64,000 bases of DNA from Halobacteriovorax marinus SJ. GTDB taxonomy: Bacteria; Bdellovibrionota; Bacteriovoracia; Bacteriovoracales; Bacteriovoracaceae. The stretch is from assembly GCF_000210915.2 (NCBI RefSeq), contig NC_016620.1:992001-1056000 (forward strand), in the 5' to 3' direction. The translations under genes and the position numbers were made by a program. Every line of letters starts with the position of its first letter. The first letter of the stretch is position 1. Of the stretch, positions 34,177-41,481 are shown one piece after another. The notes beneath the pieces are model-generated. The model did not search any database, was not told where the DNA came from, and saw only the letters and a program-made list of their open reading frames with translations.

Positions 34177-34968
34177 ATGAAGTTAGGCCTTAATCATCAT
34201 GATTTACAGATTCTTGGAGAGATTGACTGGGCAGAAGGTGCTTTTGCTTTTGTTAAAACTCTAAAAGGTGTCATTGGACTTAAATATGAGGCAAACTTGC
34301 TTGGAAAAGAGATTTCAAGTAATGAACTTCAAAAAATTAAAGCTACTTTTAGCCAAGAGCTAATTGATACTAAAAAAAGAATAAGTGAGAATGGCGTCCC
34401 TAATGTCTTCATCGAGTTATTTGAGTTAACTAGAAAAAGAGACGTAAAAAAATACTGTAAAGAATTAAAGATCACTGAAAGAGACCTGTTTTTATTGATT
34501 ATGAACTCTGAACAGATAGGATTTTCTCATTCTTCAAAGCATAATAGTTTTGTTCCAGAGCATCATATTTATGATAAAGACGAAATGAATAAGTTATCTG
34601 ACAAAGAATCCTGCTCTAAGACTAGAAAGAAAGTGATGAGTAAAATTTCCGGAACATTTCGAGAAAGAAGAAATGTTAGTTGTCACCTCTTTCATAATGG
34701 AGCAATGTGGCATTGTTTTTACTTCAGTTATGAAGACTCTCAAAATATGCCAAATAAAAAGCAACATTGGAAACATGGAACACATATTCATTATATCTCA
34801 TACATTTGGAATGATGCCAAAGATGATTTATGGCAAGCTCTAGATAAAAGAAAGATTTCTTCCACAAACTTTCATATTAGCTTTGATGGGTCCTTGAATG
34901 AGCCTCTACATATTGCATATATATATGGTAGAGCTGTAATACAAATAACTAGAGAAAGGAAGATTTAG
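34177..34968 (+). CDS. uncharacterised island protein
   Basis: 263 residues, no signal peptide or membrane segment, and no family recognised. The N-terminal 130 residues are helical (KATFSQELIDTKKRISENG). The C-terminal half is rich in His, Trp and aromatic residues (CHLFHNGAMWHCFYFSYED, KKQHWKHGTHIHYISYIW), which could form a metal or nucleic-acid-binding site. GAGGAAG precedes the ATG. It follows the SIR2-like gene by 61 bp in the same direction and may be a third member of that operon. Confidence 0.6.
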   Translation: MKLGLNHHDLQILGEIDWAEGAFAFVKTLKGVIGLKYEANLLGKEISSNELQKIKATFSQELIDTKKRISENGVPNVFIELFELTRKRDVKKYCKELKITERDLFLLIMNSEQIGFSHSSKHNSFVPEHHIYDKDEMNKLSDKESCSKTRKKVMSKISGTFRERRNVSCHLFHNGAMWHCFYFSYEDSQNMPNKKQHWKHGTHIHYISYIWNDAKDDLWQALDKRKISSTNFHISFDGSLNEPLHIAYIYGRAVIQITRERKI

Positions 34969-35187
34969 TAACGATGGATAACAAGTCATATATTTCGATA
35001 TATGGAAGGTAAGGTCCACTATTCTTTTTTATCTTCATTTTCATTAACTTGAGTAAGTAAATCGAATGGCTTTTTCCAATGATATCCGATAGCGCGATTA
35101 TCTTATGCTGAGTTCGATGACATTGATTCAACCAATGTGTGGTTTTAGTAGATTATTCCTTAGTTAAAAGAGATTTTTTTCTTATGG
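34969..35187. other. intergenic stretch inside the island
   Basis: No gene is supported here. It holds one 7-bp stem with a TTCG tetraloop (CATATATTTCGATATATG, 34987-35004) 19 bases after the upstream stop, a possible transcript end without a U-run. A T-rich stretch near 35173-35180 precedes the channel stop. Confidence 0.4.
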
Positions 35188-35889
35188 TTAATTTTTGCTG
35201 GGTACTTTATTTTTAAAAATAAGGTTCAGCAATTCAGTTATTAATAAACTAATAAGAGAAACGAGTAGCCCAATCAATATGAGACTAAAAATTACTTGGT
35301 TTTTAATTAAAAGTCTTACTTCATTAGTTATTGGAGTAATGTCACCGTAACCAGTGGTCGTTGAAGTAACTACACTAAAGTACTCAAAGTCTGAAAGGTT
35401 TAGAAGTAGGCCTTTTTTCTCCCTGGAATGTGTTCTATATTTACTAGTGATTATAGTAAGTTTTCGAGCTGTCTCTTCCGCATCTTTTTTCGCTATTGCG
35501 TGGAGTTGATTAATATCTCCTGTGATCTTTTCATTATTCAAAATTGTTTTTTTTACACCTTCTATAAATTCTGGAGACGTGGAGTTTTTATGTCGGTCTA
35601 GAGCTTTAACTTCTTTCGTTTTTATTGCATGTCTAAGGTCTGAAAGCAGGGATGAGGCAGCTGTCTGGTTCGTGAAGTTGCCCTGTAGCTCTATGACTGT
35701 ATTTCTTAAAGTAAGTAGTTTGTTTTCGTATTGTAATTTTTTAGCGTTAATTATTGAATCACTAATACTAAAGCCAGATATATCATCAAGGTAGAGGTTG
35801 TGGTACTTCTTTGCATAATGACCAATTTGATAGTAATAAGCAGCTGAGAAAATAATGATCAAAAAAGTAATGGAAGAGATTTTTTTCAT
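35188..35889 (-). CDS. two-TM potassium channel family protein with long extracellular insert
   Basis: 233 residues. TM1 is about residues 7-23. The pore helix and selectivity filter are clear (FEYFSVVTSTTTGYGDITP; GYGD at 180-183). TM2 is about 196-222. The roughly 130 residues between TM1 and the pore are mostly helical and charged, far longer than the short turret of KcsA-type channels, and there is no cytoplasmic RCK domain. It would form a tetrameric inner-membrane K+ pore. It lies at the right end of the island on the opposite strand to the SIR2 operon and could be a separate effector or passenger. Confidence 0.78.
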   Translation of the reverse strand: MKKISSITFLIIIFSAAYYYQIGHYAKKYHNLYLDDISGFSISDSIINAKKLQYENKLLTLRNTVIELQGNFTNQTAASSLLSDLRHAIKTKEVKALDRHKNSTSPEFIEGVKKTILNNEKITGDINQLHAIAKKDAEETARKLTIITSKYRTHSREKKGLLLNLSDFEYFSVVTSTTTGYGDITPITNEVRLLIKNQVIFSLILIGLLVSLISLLITELLNLIFKNKVPSKN

Positions 35890-35960
35890 TTATTTATATT
35901 AAGTGAAAATTGTGGAGTTGTCACTTCATGCTTAATTGCACTGGTGAGCGATCAGTTTTT

Positions 35961-36000
35961 TTATGTACACTTATTGGATTCAAACACCTAGTTGATGCGG
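35961..36000 (+). repeat. direct repeat, right copy (candidate attachment site)
   Basis: Begins TTATGTACACTTATTGGATT; 38 of 40 positions match the left copy at 30864-30903 (differences G/A and C/G). It marks the right border of the island. Confidence 0.8.
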
Positions 36001-36278
36001 TTGCCTACAGGATGAAGATATGTCAATGGCTGTAGAAGAGAAGCAGATCAATATTCGAGATGCTGATGTGAAAATCCATTACATGGAAATGAACTTAGAG
36101 GCATAATTTTATTCGAAAAACGCTTAATCCTTTTCGAGTCGTTAATTAGTTTCACTTATTATGTATAAAAATTATTAATTTATGTAATTATTCCCAGTAA
36201 GTTAAAGTAGTACCAAAGATTGTATCTATTATAAGCACCAATTTTGAACTGTAATGGATCTTAAAAAAGGAACCCAAA
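36001..36278. other. non-coding stretch right of the island
   Basis: A short frame (36019-36105, MSMAVEEKQINIRDADVK...) without ribosome-binding site might be a gene remnant disrupted at the island border, but I recognise nothing in it. The rest is AT-rich and probably holds the promoter of the PaiB-like gene. Confidence 0.35.
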
Positions 36279-36887
36279 ATGTTTAGACCAAAACACTTTA
36301 AAGAAGATGAAGAGGGAAAACTATTGAACTTCATTGAAGAATATCCTTTGGGGCTCTTAGTTACAGGTGACTTTGAAGCTAATTTAATTCCGATAACTAT
36401 TACGAGAGAATCTGGGGATTTATATTTAAATTGTCACGTTGCTAGAGTAAATACTCAGCTTAAAAGCCTTATAAGTAGTAATAATGTCCTTATCGTATTT
36501 AGAGGTCCTGAGGGTTATGTTACACCCAACGTATATCAAACGAAGAAAGAACATGGTAAAGCAGTTCCAACTTGGAATTATTCGATGGTCCAAGCTCACG
36601 GACAGGCAACGGTTATAGATGAGAAGGACTGGATCTTAGATCAAATTAATAGCTTAACTAATAAAATGGAAGAGGGAGAAGAGCAACCGTGGAAGGTTTC
36701 TGATGCTCCTGACGATTACATAGATAAATTAGTGAAAATAGTGGTTGGAATTAAAATTAAAGTTGAAAGATTAGAGGGTGTTTTCAAAACTAGTCAGAAT
36801 CAACCCATTGAAAATCGTATTGGGGTCAAGAAATACTTTAGTGAACAGGGTAATCTCGCAATGGCCGATCTCGTCTCGATAGACTAA
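36279..36887 (+). CDS. PaiB-like FMN-binding protein
   Basis: 202 residues of the split-barrel flavin-binding family named after Bacillus PaiB (negative regulator of sporulation and protease genes). Diagnostic segments: MFRPKHFKEDE at the start, FRGPEGYVTPNVYQTKKEHGK, then VPTWNYSMVQAHGQA. A regulator role is known only in Bacillus; here it may be an FMN-dependent enzyme. It is the first gene right of the island. AAAAAAGGA precedes the ATG. Confidence 0.88.
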   Translation: MFRPKHFKEDEEGKLLNFIEEYPLGLLVTGDFEANLIPITITRESGDLYLNCHVARVNTQLKSLISSNNVLIVFRGPEGYVTPNVYQTKKEHGKAVPTWNYSMVQAHGQATVIDEKDWILDQINSLTNKMEEGEEQPWKVSDAPDDYIDKLVKIVVGIKIKVERLEGVFKTSQNQPIENRIGVKKYFSEQGNLAMADLVSID

Positions 36888-36956
36888 GACCTATACTGTA
36901 TAAACTATACAAGTCTTATTGTATTTGCATATAGAGTGCTATAGAAAACTCTCTAT

Positions 36957-38288
36957 ATGAAAAACTTCTTAACTACATTATTTATATTAATGTCAACTTA
37001 CGTTAATGGGAAAGTCTTTAATGTAATGGCACCACTAACTGTCGATAATTTCGATCATTTTGCTTATGAGCTAAGGGAGATGAAGAAGCTTGGGGCAACA
37101 GGCGTGAGTACTGATGTTTGGTGGGGACTTGTTGAAAAGCAAGATCAACAATTTGATTGGAGCTATTACGATAAGCTAAGTTCATTAATAATTGATAGTG
37201 GTCTTAAGTGGGTTCCAATTCTATCATTTCATCAGTGCGGAGGAAATGTCGGCGATACTTGTAATATTCCGATTCCAAGTTGGCTTTGGAGTAAATACGG
37301 TCAAGGCGCAATGACAAAGAGTGAACAGGGAAATTTTTCAAAGGAGTTTCTCTCTGTATGGACAACGAAGAAGGCCATCTCTGATTATAGTGATTTTATG
37401 TCAGCCTTTAAGAATCACTTCCATAATAAGAAAAATGATATTTATGAAATTAATATAAGTCTAGGTCCAGCTGGTGAGCTACGTTATCCTTCATATAATT
37501 CTCACGATCAAAATACAGGGTACCCAACAAGAGGGGCCATACAAGCATATTCATCTTCTGCAATTCAAAGTTTCAAACAATATATAAAAGAGAAGTATAA
37601 GACCGTTGGAGCACTTAATAACTCTTGGGGATTTAATTTGAATTCATTTGAATTAGTCATGCCTCCAACACCGTCATTATTTTATAGTAAAGAAGAGCAG
37701 GAAACAAAGTACGGACAAGACTTCTATGAGTGGTATTCTAAGAGTCTAAGAGATCATGGTAGAGAATTACTTTCTCTTGCAGTTGATACTTTTAGAAATT
37801 ATGGAAATGCTCAACTAGGAGTAAAGGTTCCTGGTATACATTGGAGAGTCGCTCCTGGTGGGGATAGGATGGCCGAGTTGAATGCAGGGCTTATCTCTAC
37901 AGATCAAAATATTTATAGTGATAAAACTGGTCATGGTTATAATCGAATTATTTCTATGATTAGTGATCTAAAGAAAGAGAAAGGTTTTGATTTGATTAAC
38001 CTTCACTTCACTTGTCTTGAGATGGATAATAACGAAGGGCCAGAGTACGCACAGAGCTACGCTAAGGCACTTGTTTTTTGGGTTGCTCAAGAGGCACAGA
38101 GGCAAGGAGTAAGAATTCTTGGTGAAAATGCTCTTGCTGGAACACTTTACTCTCAAAGGGCCTGGGATAATATTGAAAATGCATTACTCTTCGGTGGCTA
38201 TGATGGAGTTACTTTTTTGAGAATGGGTAATGTACTAGGTAGTTCAACGGGGCGATCTAACTTTAGAAACTTAGTAGAAACTTTCTAG
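36957..38288 (+). CDS. secreted beta-amylase (glycoside hydrolase family 14)
   Basis: 443 residues with a signal peptide (MKNFLTTLFILMSTYVNG). GH14 features run through the whole barrel: GVSTDVWWGLVEKQ, ILSFHQCGGNVGDTCNIPIP, Glu174 in GPAGELRYPSY (catalytic acid), GVKVPGIHWRV, FTCLEMDN, and Glu390 in GENAL (catalytic base). Such enzymes release maltose from alpha-1,4-glucans. Export suggests use on external or prey glycogen/starch (inference). The gene starts 69 bp after PaiB. Confidence 0.92.
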   Translation: MKNFLTTLFILMSTYVNGKVFNVMAPLTVDNFDHFAYELREMKKLGATGVSTDVWWGLVEKQDQQFDWSYYDKLSSLIIDSGLKWVPILSFHQCGGNVGDTCNIPIPSWLWSKYGQGAMTKSEQGNFSKEFLSVWTTKKAISDYSDFMSAFKNHFHNKKNDIYEINISLGPAGELRYPSYNSHDQNTGYPTRGAIQAYSSSAIQSFKQYIKEKYKTVGALNNSWGFNLNSFELVMPPTPSLFYSKEEQETKYGQDFYEWYSKSLRDHGRELLSLAVDTFRNYGNAQLGVKVPGIHWRVAPGGDRMAELNAGLISTDQNIYSDKTGHGYNRIISMISDLKKEKGFDLINLHFTCLEMDNNEGPEYAQSYAKALVFWVAQEAQRQGVRILGENALAGTLYSQRAWDNIENALLFGGYDGVTFLRMGNVLGSSTGRSNFRNLVETF

Positions 38289-38336
38289 CGCTTTTTTGTA
38301 TAGCGGTTAAATAGAAAAAATTGTAAGCTCTTTCCC

Positions 38337-38996
38337 ATGGTTAGAGAAAAATTAATTACTGAAATTTGTAAAAAAATTATAAGTCTAAAATTAGATCATC
38401 CTATAAAGGTGGCCATCGACGGAGTTACTGCATCTGGCAAGACGACATTCGCTGATGATATCGCTCATGCTCTCACTCAAATGGGCGAAGAAGTACACAG
38501 AACTTCTCTTGATGGTTTTCACAATTATCGTAGGATTAGATATCAAAAAGGAAGAAGCTCTCCTGAAGGGTACTATTTCGACGCCTACAACTACACTGCA
38601 ATTATAGAGCACTTATTAAATCCTCTTGTAGGTAAAGAGGAATTCTTTTTTAGAACACAAGTTTTAGATTTAAAAGAAGATAAAGAGTCACTCTCGCCGA
38701 AAGTTAAGATTTCAAAAGATGGTATACTCATTGTAGATGGTTCTTTCTCTCTTAGAGAGGAGCTATTCTCTCATTGGGATTATACTATATATCTTCGAGT
38801 TGAAATGAAGTGTGCACAGAAAAGGGCAGGGCAAAGAGATAAAGCTCTCTTTGGTTCTAATGAATTAGCAGAGCAAACAACACGAGACAGGTATCATGCA
38901 GCTCACCGTATTCATAATGAACTAGAAAAGCCTTGGGAGAAAGCAGATATTGTAGTGGATAATAATGAACCGAAAAAGGCCTACCTTATCGAGTAA
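38337..38996 (+). CDS. uridine-kinase-like P-loop kinase
   Basis: 219 residues. Walker A is GVTASGKTTFAD, LDGFHNYRRIRY is the substrate-loop segment of the uridine kinase/PRK-like family, and ILIVDGSFSLREEL follows. RDRYHAAHRIHNE is a lid-like region. It probably phosphorylates a nucleoside or related small molecule. It lies 48 bp after the amylase gene, so co-transcription is possible, but no functional tie is seen. Confidence 0.8.
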   Translation: MVREKLITEICKKIISLKLDHPIKVAIDGVTASGKTTFADDIAHALTQMGEEVHRTSLDGFHNYRRIRYQKGRSSPEGYYFDAYNYTAIIEHLLNPLVGKEEFFFRTQVLDLKEDKESLSPKVKISKDGILIVDGSFSLREELFSHWDYTIYLRVEMKCAQKRAGQRDKALFGSNELAEQTTRDRYHAAHRIHNELEKPWEKADIVVDNNEPKKAYLIE

Positions 38997-39038
38997 GAAA
39001 AAAGTTACATTTTGATGAAACTAAAATATAATTAAGAA

Positions 39039-39419
39039 ATGATTATGATTAAGTTTGTAAAAGTATTTTTTATACTTTTAATTTCGACAGTATTCTTAAC
39101 TAGTTCTCCTCAGTTATCTGAGATAGGGCAAGTTATCGATTTGCACTTAACTGAGTACTCGGAATTTAACTTATATCATCATGATAATATCGACGACATG
39201 CCACATACTCATACACATAAGCATAGTGAAGATGGTGAAGAGCATGAACATGGTCATAATCACTCTAAGGTCACACAGACAGAAGTCAAATTGCTAGTAA
39301 ATTCAGCTAATATTTCACCAAAAGTAAAATACTTAAGAATTAAGAGATCTTTTCTTGAAAAGAATCTTTTCTCTAAAGCTTATCCTAATGACATCCTTCG
39401 TCCTCCAATAGCTTCATAG
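39039..39419 (+). CDS. small exported His-rich protein
   Basis: 126 residues. A signal peptide or anchor (VKVFFILLISTVFLTSS) is followed by a dense His cluster (HHDNIDDMPHTHTHKH, then EEHEHGHNH; about residues 47-78), suited to binding Zn, Ni or Cu in the periplasm. The start could also be the ATG two codons downstream. It heads a run of four genes (HupE-like, DUF6488-like, small membrane protein) with similar His-rich character, so metal handling is likely. Confidence 0.7.
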   Translation: MIMIKFVKVFFILLISTVFLTSSPQLSEIGQVIDLHLTEYSEFNLYHHDNIDDMPHTHTHKHSEDGEEHEHGHNHSKVTQTEVKLLVNSANISPKVKYLRIKRSFLEKNLFSKAYPNDILRPPIAS

Positions 39420-39461
39420 TTTTTTATTAAAGATTAAATTTAAAATTAACTAGGAGGAACT

Positions 39462-40238
39462 ATGTTTAAATTTTTCATAGGCGCTCTTACTTTTTTCTAT
39501 AGTGTAAGTTCTATTGCACACGGAATTAGTGAAGACGCAAAACGTGCGATGATTGAAGGGGGATATTTAAAGTATATTATTCTCGGTGTAGAGCACATGA
39601 TTACTGGATATGACCATTTATTATTTTTATTTGGAGTTATATTCTTTTTAAAAACTTTTAAAGATATCATTAAGTTCATAAGTGTTTTTACGCTTGGACA
39701 TAGTATCACGTTGATATTTGCTACGTTTATGGGAATCACCGCAAATTATTGGTTGATTGATGCTGTAATTGCCACATCTGTAATCTATAAAGGGTTCGAT
39801 AATAACAATGGATTTCAAAAATACTTTGGATTAGAAAAATCTCCAAATCTAATTTGGATGGTTTTTATTTTTGGTCTTATTCATGGTTTTGGTCTCTCAA
39901 CAAGACTTCAGCAGTTGCCACTAGGGGAGAAGGGGTTCTCTATGCTTGTGCGTATTCTTTCATTTAATGTTGGTGTTGAGTTAGGCCAAATAGCTGGACT
40001 AATTGTTATGCTCTTAATTATTACTCAGCTTCGAAAGTTGAGTAACTTTAAAGTATTTTCCAGAGTTTTCAATGATGGAATTATTTTTGCCGGCTTTATG
40101 CTTCTTTTGATGCAACTACATGGATATCTCCATACATCTAAACCTGATGAGTTTGGATTTAGTGAAGATTATCACATACATCATCACATGAAGATAGAAG
40201 AGAAGAATCAACAAGACTATACACACGATAATTTATAG
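39462..40238 (+). CDS. HupE/UreJ-family membrane protein
   Basis: 258 residues with a signal-like first helix and six further membrane segments. The family signature is conserved: GVEHMITGYDHLLFLFGVIFF, then FTLGHSITL and GLIHGFGLSTRL, rich in conserved His and Asp expected to move Ni2+ or Co2+. The C-terminus adds an extra His stretch (DYHIHHHMK). HupE/UreJ proteins are secondary transporters for nickel or cobalt. AGGAGG precedes the start; the next gene follows by 9 bp. Confidence 0.85.
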   Translation: MFKFFIGALTFFYSVSSIAHGISEDAKRAMIEGGYLKYIILGVEHMITGYDHLLFLFGVIFFLKTFKDIIKFISVFTLGHSITLIFATFMGITANYWLIDAVIATSVIYKGFDNNNGFQKYFGLEKSPNLIWMVFIFGLIHGFGLSTRLQQLPLGEKGFSMLVRILSFNVGVELGQIAGLIVMLLIITQLRKLSNFKVFSRVFNDGIIFAGFMLLLMQLHGYLHTSKPDEFGFSEDYHIHHHMKIEEKNQQDYTHDNL

Positions 40239-40247
40239 GAGAATTTT

Positions 40248-40589
40248 ATGAAGAATATATTTTTAATAATAACGGTTTGCTTTAGCTTTTCTGTTCTGGC
40301 AGGACCTGGACATGGTCACGGGCATTCTCATTCCCATTCTAAGAACGAAGTTTCAAAAGAACGTACTGGAGAATTTGGTCGCCAGCATATACAAAGGCTT
40401 GTAAAGAAAGGAAAGCTAGACTCTAGTTGGTTAAAATCTACTTTTAACAAATCAGAGAAGAAAGTATTTGGTAAAAATACAGAATGGGTTGTTACTTTTA
40501 ATAATAAAAATGGGCTGAAGGGAAAGACATTGTTCATCTTTTTAAGATTAAACGGTGACTTTATTGCGGCTAATTTTACAGGAAAGTAA
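40248..40589 (+). CDS. small periplasmic His-rich protein (DUF6488-like)
   Basis: 113 residues. The signal peptide ends at VLAGPGHGHGHSHSHSK, so the mature protein begins with a His-rich metal-binding tail. A compact domain follows (WLKSTFNKSEKKVFGKNTEW, then LFIFLRLNGDFIAANFTG). The family name is from memory of similar small proteins beside HupE-type genes. It is 9 bp after the HupE-like gene and overlaps the next start by 1 bp. Confidence 0.7.
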   Translation: MKNIFLIITVCFSFSVLAGPGHGHGHSHSHSKNEVSKERTGEFGRQHIQRLVKKGKLDSSWLKSTFNKSEKKVFGKNTEWVVTFNNKNGLKGKTLFIFLRLNGDFIAANFTGK

Positions 40590-40930
40590 TGATGTGGTTA
40601 GCGATAGGTAAAGTAGTTGTCGCGGCAACACTTATAAGTTTTGTTTCGTGGCTTTCTGGAAAGAAAACTAGCTTGGCAGGGTTTATAACGGCTCTGCCTC
40701 TTACTACATTACTTGCTTTGGCCTTTTCTCATTTAGAGTGGGGAGACTCAAAGCAATCTGTGGAATATGCAAAGAGTGTATTTGTTGCGATACCTGTATC
40801 CTTATTATTTTTTGTACCTTTCCTATTTGCTCAAAAACTAAATTTGAGCTTTTGGGCTTGTTACTCAAGCGGAATTTTTTTGTTGGGGGTGGGTTATTTT
40901 GCCCACTCATTTATAACTAAGTTAGTATAG
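40589..40930 (+). CDS. small integral membrane protein (DUF3147-like)
   Basis: 113 residues with four membrane helices. A conserved-looking SGKKTSLAGFITALPLTTLL segment follows TM1, as in DUF3147/GlpM-type proteins. It is coupled to the preceding gene (TAATG overlap), and a strong terminator closes the operon after it. Role presumed auxiliary to the metal transport operon. Confidence 0.65.
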   Translation: MMWLAIGKVVVAATLISFVSWLSGKKTSLAGFITALPLTTLLALAFSHLEWGDSKQSVEYAKSVFVAIPVSLLFFVPFLFAQKLNLSFWACYSSGIFLLGVGYFAHSFITKLV

Positions 40931-40945
40931 ATTAATTAGAAATGG

Positions 40946-40976
40946 AGAAGTCCTTTCTTTTGAAAGGGCTTCTTTT
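40946..40976 (+). terminator. terminator of the His-rich/HupE operon
   Basis: GAAGTCCTTTC pairs with GAAAGGGCTTC (11 bp, one G-T) around TTTT, followed by TTTTATT. Confidence 0.9.
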
Positions 40977-41008
40977 ATTCAATACAAAAAGTAGAAAAGG
41001 TGAGAGGA

Positions 41009-41470
41009 ATGAGTGATTTAACAATTGAATACTTTCTATATGATCAGATTAGTTCCGATATTGTTAAGGAGATTGTATCAATGGAGCGAGAAATTTTTCC
41101 CAGTCCAATGAAGGAAGAAAAAATAGCTCGTGAATTAAGCTCTAAATTCAATATCACTATTTTGATTGCATATGAAGAAGGAAACCCTATTGGTTATAAA
41201 GTTGGCTTTGAGAGGTCTAAGAGAATTTATTATAGCTGGATAGGAGGAGTGATCCCAATCCATCGAGGAAAGGGGATTGCTAGTGAGTTAATGAGGAGAC
41301 AGCATCAAATAATTACTGAGATGGGTTATAGAGTAGTTTGTACTCAAACAAGTAATTCTTTTAAGCCTATGGTTATCCTAAATTTAAATTCTGGTTTTGA
41401 TATTAAAGGAGTTATTCAAAGTACAGGTGATGATTATTTAACTATCGTTATGGAAAAGGCACTCTCGTAA
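41009..41470 (+). CDS. GNAT-family N-acetyltransferase
   Basis: 153 residues. The acetyl-CoA-binding segment is IPIHRGKGIASELMRRQHQ, followed by the strand VVCTQTSN and a family-typical FDIKG near the end. The ATG at 41009 is chosen over the GTG at 41000 because AAAAGGTGAG lies just upstream of it. Acceptor substrate unknown. It stands alone between the HupE-operon terminator and the convergent metalloprotease gene. Confidence 0.82.
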   Translation: MSDLTIEYFLYDQISSDIVKEIVSMEREIFPSPMKEEKIARELSSKFNITILIAYEEGNPIGYKVGFERSKRIYYSWIGGVIPIHRGKGIASELMRRQHQIITEMGYRVVCTQTSNSFKPMVILNLNSGFDIKGVIQSTGDDYLTIVMEKALS

Positions 41471-41481
41471 TAAAGAAGAAA

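Larger units (their letters stand above)
30864..36000. mobile_element. small genomic island (about 5.1 kb) next to tRNA-Ala
   Basis: The segment is bounded by 40-bp direct repeats and holds remains of serine recombinases at its left end. Its cargo genes are not linked to flanking functions: nuclease, SIR2-like protein, an unknown gene and a potassium channel. The left repeat begins 43 bp after the tRNA and beyond its terminator, so integration would be beside the tRNA, not in it. The recombinases are broken, so the island is probably no longer mobile. Confidence 0.7.

Noticed and set aside
34949-35131. 60-residue minus-strand frame between the third island gene and the channel
   Set aside because: No ribosome-binding site or recognisable composition; left as intergenic.
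36019-36105. 28-codon frame right of the island as a real small gene
   Set aside because: No ribosome-binding site and no family signal; at most a remnant.
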